Shown here: piece by piece, positions 61,145 through 64,000 of the stretch
Layout of the letters: each line of letters begins with the position of its first letter
Position numbering within the stretch: the stretch's first letter is position 1
Assembly (NCBI GenBank): GCA_017428765.1
Contig: JAFRQF010000028.1
Location: 1 to 64,000 of the forward strand
DNA: 64,000 nt
Direction: 5' to 3'
DNA from: Erysipelotrichaceae bacterium
GTDB lineage: Bacteria > Bacillota_I > Bacilli_A > Erysipelotrichales > Erysipelotrichaceae
Notes under the pieces: generated by a model
Told to the model about the DNA's origin: nothing
Databases searched by the model: none
The model's input: only the letters and a program-made list of their open reading frames with translations
Position numbers and translations under genes: made by a program

Positions 61145-61438
61145 ATGATAGATTATTCTCCATTTTTTAAGACGATTAAAGAAAAAAAGATATCACAATA
61201 CGAGCTCAAGCATATGGGCATCAGCTCATGTGTATTGGAATCTATCAAAAAGGGAAAAAGCATTACCTTAAACAGCCTCAACATGCTGTGCACGATCATA
61301 GATTGCGAACCACACGATATTTTCACCTTTGAAAGAACCGAAGAAGACGTAGAATACTATAAACAATTTAGTAGACCATCTCATCGCCAGGATCTCCATA
61401 AGCATCCTCTCAAGTCTGATAAGAAACTGTCTAAATAA
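61145..61438 (+). CDS. XRE-family (Cro/CI-like) regulator
   Basis: 97 residues. An HTH of the Cro/CI type: TIKEKKISQYELKHMGISSC, then VLESIKKGKSITLNSLNMLC. A tail PSHRQDLHKHPLKSDKKLSK follows. It probably controls the divergent recombinase and itself through the palindromes upstream. It is a close relative of the protein at 61459-61758, which faces it. No ribosome site is visible before the ATG. Confidence 0.85.
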   Translation: MIDYSPFFKTIKEKKISQYELKHMGISSCVLESIKKGKSITLNSLNMLCTIIDCEPHDIFTFERTEEDVEYYKQFSRPSHRQDLHKHPLKSDKKLSK

Positions 61439-61458
61439 TTCCATTTTGCAATTCTTCA

Positions 61459-61758
61459 TCACTCATAATCCGACATCTTTTTATCCGATTTCAATTTCTT
61501 TTTATGTGCATCCACACGATGCGTTGGAACAAAGTCCTTTTTCAGCATCTCAATTTCTTCCTCTGTTCTGGTATACTTCACTATATCGTTTAGCTTACAG
61601 TTTAACAGAAGGCACAATCTGTTCAATGTGTATAAAGAAATACTTCGGCCATTTCTTATTGAAGTTAATACGGTTGGGCTGATTCCCATGTGACGCAGCA
61701 AATATTGTGAGATTCCTTTTTTCTTAAGTGTTTTATAAAACGGTTTGTAGCTGATCAT
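61459..61758 (-). CDS. XRE-family regulator, paralogue of the neighbour
   Basis: 99 residues from the ATG at 61756-61758, six bases after GGAGG. HTH: TLKKKGISQYLLRHMGISPT, VLTSIRNGRSISLYTLNRLC. The tail PTHRVDAHKKKLKSDKKMSD matches that of the protein at 61145-61438, so both share the HTH and the basic C-terminal end. It is read leftward, 13 bases downstream of the relaxase gene, and may link mobilisation to recombinase control. Confidence 0.85.
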   Translation of the reverse strand: MISYKPFYKTLKKKGISQYLLRHMGISPTVLTSIRNGRSISLYTLNRLCLLLNCKLNDIVKYTRTEEEIEMLKKDFVPTHRVDAHKKKLKSDKKMSDYE

Positions 61759-61771
61759 CAAACACCTCCCC

Positions 61772-62986
61772 TTACATTTCCATTGAATGACTATTCGCGT
61801 TCAGATATAAGTCAATCTCTCTTTCGATCTCCTTTTGTCTTTTTGCAACCAAACCGTTAATTGCTCTTTTAGTTGATGCTGTTGAATTACGGCTTGACAG
61901 CCTGCCTCTGACTATGGAGCTGTCTTTATAAAGCTGACCGCTGCTGCCATCAGAAATCTTGTAGTTTTTGTTTTTTAAAATGCTGCCATATGAGTTTTCT
62001 TCGATGTACCCTTTCCTGCTTGAGAGGATATAGTTTGCAATCTGGTCCTTCAGCTTTGAGATTTCAATTTCCTTTCTAGAGGAAACAGTGGTTCCTACTT
62101 TCTGATTGATTTGCCGCTCATATTGGTCAAGACTGGACAGATACTTTTCCCAGGTATTTTTACATTCTTTAGAATCAAGAAGATCATCAACAACTTTGAA
62201 TACCGTTTCTCTATAAGGAGCCATATTGGCAGAATTGATCTGCAGCCTTCCGGTTTTTGGCAGTACGGCATACAGATCCTTTAGAGATTTTACGCTTTTC
62301 AGATCTGCGTGCTTAAGATGATCCAGTACATTTTTTCTGGAGATATTGATGCTGTTGAACAAATCCCTGTAAACGCCTTTGTCTTCTCTTTTCAGTAACT
62401 GATTTGCAAACAATCTTTTAAAATCATCCAACGCTTTCTTTGGCAGCTTTCCATACGTTTTATCAAATGCTCCGGATGGTTTATTTTCAAAAAACAGAAA
62501 ATGAATATGCGGATGCGGAATCGTACTAGTCCTATTCTCCGGATGAAAATCTTCCCACCATGACACGTTTTCCGGATCCAGCCCAATTGACTTAAAATAG
62601 ACCGGTGCAATTCTTTTGATGACTGCAGAAAACTGTTCCTGATTAACGATATTGTAGTTTGCAGCTGTTTCATAGTCCTTCATGCTTAAAACAAATTCAT
62701 AACAAACAGCTCCTTCCTTGCTTAAGGCTTCAACGCCTTTTCTTTTAAATTCATCAATCTTTTCTTTAGAATCCAAATTACCCAAAGACGACACTGTAGC
62801 TCCATACCTTCCTGTATAATTCATTAAAGAATCGCATGCCTTGCCAACATATCGTTCAGTATATTCAAAGTAGCTGCCGGATCCGCCAAAGATCGACTGT
62901 GGCGTAACGGTTCCCTTGAAGCAGCTGTTTTTTGGAGCCTGCTGGCCGATCTTGAAATATCTTGCTTTATTGATGAACTGAATCAA
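61772..62986 (-). CDS. MobP-type relaxase
   Basis: 404 residues. The histidine metal motif is IPHPHIHFLFFENK (HxHxH-like), with SMKDYETAANYNIVNQEQF and PVYFKSIGLDPENVSWWEDF upstream, the layout of MobP relaxases of small mobilisable elements. It would nick DNA at oriT and start transfer by a helper conjugation system. It overlaps the stop of the ribbon-helix-helix gene (ATGA). The C-terminal half is helical and charged. No other transfer genes are visible, so the element is mobilisable rather than self-transmitting. Confidence 0.85.
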   Translation of the reverse strand: MIQFINKARYFKIGQQAPKNSCFKGTVTPQSIFGGSGSYFEYTERYVGKACDSLMNYTGRYGATVSSLGNLDSKEKIDEFKRKGVEALSKEGAVCYEFVLSMKDYETAANYNIVNQEQFSAVIKRIAPVYFKSIGLDPENVSWWEDFHPENRTSTIPHPHIHFLFFENKPSGAFDKTYGKLPKKALDDFKRLFANQLLKREDKGVYRDLFNSINISRKNVLDHLKHADLKSVKSLKDLYAVLPKTGRLQINSANMAPYRETVFKVVDDLLDSKECKNTWEKYLSSLDQYERQINQKVGTTVSSRKEIEISKLKDQIANYILSSRKGYIEENSYGSILKNKNYKISDGSSGQLYKDSSIVRGRLSSRNSTASTKRAINGLVAKRQKEIEREIDLYLNANSHSMEM

Positions 62987-63459
62987 AATACATCACCTCC
63001 TTCACTGATCTGATCATCCATTTTCTTCCACTCTTTTCTCAGATAACTCTCCAGAGCTTTATCCCATCCGGATTCTTCATTCACAATGATCCGAATTGCC
63101 TGCTCAACGCTTTTCGGCGGCGGCAGAATACTGGGGCTGCGATATAAGACTCTGTTACCATAATCGTTTTTGATTGTTAGAAACAGGATCTCGTCGATCT
63201 TTTTCTGCAGATTGATTATTGAGGATTCAACTTCCTCATTTACAAATTCGGAGATCCGATCAACAACATCTGCATCCTGTCCTTTCTTCATCTCCTTCAT
63301 GTAGAGTTCTCTGATGCCATCCTCAAAGAAGTCTTTCCTGGTCTTGGCTTTTACGCCTAGACGACTTGCTTCCTTTGCGTTTTCTCTCATTAAATAGTCC
63401 AGTTTCTGAAGAACATCTTCATCAAATCTGAAACCCAGCACCTTTTCGCTGTTTGCCAT
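62983..63459 (-). CDS. Mobilisation accessory protein, ribbon-helix-helix type
   Basis: 158 residues. The N-terminus SEKVLGFRFDEDVLQKLDYL fits a MetJ/Arc-type DNA-binding fold, then a long helix with coiled-coil spacing (VDRISEFVNEEVESSIINLQ). In MobP systems such a protein binds oriT and positions the relaxase. It is coupled to the relaxase. The twin GTTAAC palindromes upstream (63503-63628) are the likely binding sites. Confidence 0.75.
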   Translation of the reverse strand: MANSEKVLGFRFDEDVLQKLDYLMRENAKEASRLGVKAKTRKDFFEDGIRELYMKEMKKGQDADVVDRISEFVNEEVESSIINLQKKIDEILFLTIKNDYGNRVLYRSPSILPPPKSVEQAIRIIVNEESGWDKALESYLRKEWKKMDDQISEGGDVF

Positions 63460-63502
63460 TTTCGTCCTTTCTTTCCATGTTTCAGTAATTCATATAAGTT
63501 TT

Positions 63503-63524
63503 TTGTTAACAGGTCTGTTAACAA
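63503..63524. repeat. GTTAAC palindrome A
   Basis: TTGTTAACAG, GT, CTGTTAACAA: perfect 10-base arms with a two-base centre. Confidence 0.8.
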
Positions 63525-63571
63525 AAACAAGTTTCTAAACTAACGCCAATTAGCCTTTAAAATAAGCAAAA

Positions 63572-63595
63572 AATCAGGCAGAGCCTGATTGTTCG
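63572..63595 (-). terminator. Intrinsic terminator of the resolvase gene
   Basis: AATCAGGC, a three-base loop, GCCTGATT; on the minus strand followed by TTTTTTGC. Confidence 0.75.
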
Positions 63596-63598
63596 AGT

Positions 63599-63628
63599 GG
63601 ATTTGTTAACAGTTTTGTTAACAAATCC
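63599..63628. repeat. GTTAAC palindrome B
   Basis: GGATTTGTTAAC, AGTTTT, GTTAACAAATCC: perfect 12-base arms. It shares GTTAACA with palindrome A, about 100 bases away. The pair brackets the terminator between the resolvase and the mob genes. Confidence 0.8.
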
Positions 63629-63659
63629 TTTATCTTGCTTAAGTAAGGATCGCTATCGA

Positions 63660-64000
63660 TTACGACAGTGCATCATCTTTATTTCTTCCCTCAGCTTCGT
63701 ATTCTTTGATTCGCCGTCTTAAAGTGCCCAAAGACATTCCGAGTTTTTTCGCCATGAATCCTTTTTTGATCTCTCCGTTTTTCCATCGCTGATATAGCAG
63801 TTCAAATCTGTCATAATCAAAATCGATTCGTTTCCTTCCCTTGTAGGCACCTCTTTCTTTAGCCAAAGCAATCCCCTCTGCCTGTCTTTGCCGGATCGTA
63901 TCTTTTTCAAATTCTGAAAGAGAAGAAAAGATCGAATATACGAGTTTGCCTGTCGGTGTTGTTGTGTCAATATCTCCTTCTTTCAAAGATTTGAACTGAA
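63660..64000 (-). CDS. Serine resolvase/invertase, C-terminal part
   Basis: The open frame enters from the right edge. FKSLKEGDIDTTTPTGKLVY, SIFSSLSEFEKDTIRQRQAE and GIALAKERGAYKGRKRIDFD are the C-terminal third of a small serine recombinase catalytic domain, then a Hin-like HTH (FMAKKLGMSLGTLRRRIKEY). The catalytic Ser lies outside the window. It may resolve dimers or invert a segment of the element. A TTG at 63984-63986 is inside the conserved region and not a real start. Confidence 0.85.
   Translation of the reverse strand, partial: QFKSLKEGDIDTTTPTGKLVYSIFSSLSEFEKDTIRQRQAEGIALAKERGAYKGRKRIDFDYDRFELLYQRWKNGEIKKGFMAKKLGMSLGTLRRRIKEYEAEGRNKDDALS

Noticed and set aside
63503..63628. GTTAAC palindromes as Rex operators
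   Set aside because: Although TTGTTAAC and GTTAACAA halves resemble Clostridia Rex sites, spacing is wrong and they sit in mob DNA.
1..64000. CRISPR array or insertion sequence
   Set aside because: No regularly spaced repeats, and no IS transposase or terminal repeats were seen.

Overview
The window looks like a chromosome segment of a mid-G+C, anaerobic, gut-type member of the Bacillota, plausibly an Erysipelotrichia-like organism. This is an inference from gene content: PTS and GPH sugar uptake, two phospho-beta-glucosidase-type GH1 enzymes, ECF S components, DUF3842, a FucO-type dehydrogenase with a Rex-like site, a CIRCE/HrcA-type element and a CcpA-type cre site. No 16S or other marker was available to name a genus. 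Genes are compact, mostly with clear Shine-Dalgarno sites, and most units end in obvious hairpin terminators.

Layout. 0-7.2 kb: end of a serine hydrolase, an ADP-ribosylation pair (zinc macrodomain plus SirTM sirtuin, the latter with a broken frame), a PAP2 phosphatase, several small membrane or unknown proteins, and a deletion scar joining the remains of a DUF554 gene and a rubredoxin-domain gene. 7.2-15.6 kb: M3 peptidase and an apparent operon carboxylesterase / GH31 / GPH symporter / unknown / DNA glycosylase Tag. 15.8-20.3 kb: a GAF-ABC ATPase fusion with a giant FtsX-type permease. 20.4-34 kb: saccharopine-dehydrogenase-like enzyme, lipoprotein, heterodimeric ABC exporter, Na/Pi cotransporter, DinB, polysaccharide deacetylase and 5'-nucleotidase lipoproteins, and a cysteine-synthase paralogue. 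34-40 kb: heat-shock gene with a CIRCE element, two ECF S components, DUF3842, a PdxR/MocR regulator, then a cysK-cysE operon preceded by a short cysteine-rich leader ORF and terminator. 40-50 kb: ASRT-like protein, C69 dipeptidase, alpha/beta hydrolase, fucO, and a GH1-PTS-GH1-phosphatase operon with a divergent RpiR regulator. 50-59.4 kb: serpin-SH3 lipoprotein, tRNA-Ser, YfcE-like phosphodiesterase, YitT-like protein, LysR regulator, EIIA-Glc, a six-part c-di-GMP enzyme, and an MBL hydrolase.

59.5-64 kb is a visibly more A+T-rich mobile segment: large serine recombinase, two related XRE regulators facing each other, a MobP-like relaxase with a ribbon-helix-helix partner, two GTTAAC palindromes, and the 3' part of a resolvase running off the window.

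The most notable item is the cysteine-rich leader ORF (39971-40054) ahead of cysK-cysE. It has five Cys codons within seven, a good Shine-Dalgarno site, a downstream intrinsic terminator, and a segment just after the Cys codons that is perfectly complementary to the terminator's 5' arm. It reads as a ribosome-mediated cysteine attenuator. Other points of interest are the double-glycine-like leader on the macrodomain protein, the homopolymer frameshift in the sirtuin gene, probable leaderless regulator genes, and several unusual domain fusions.
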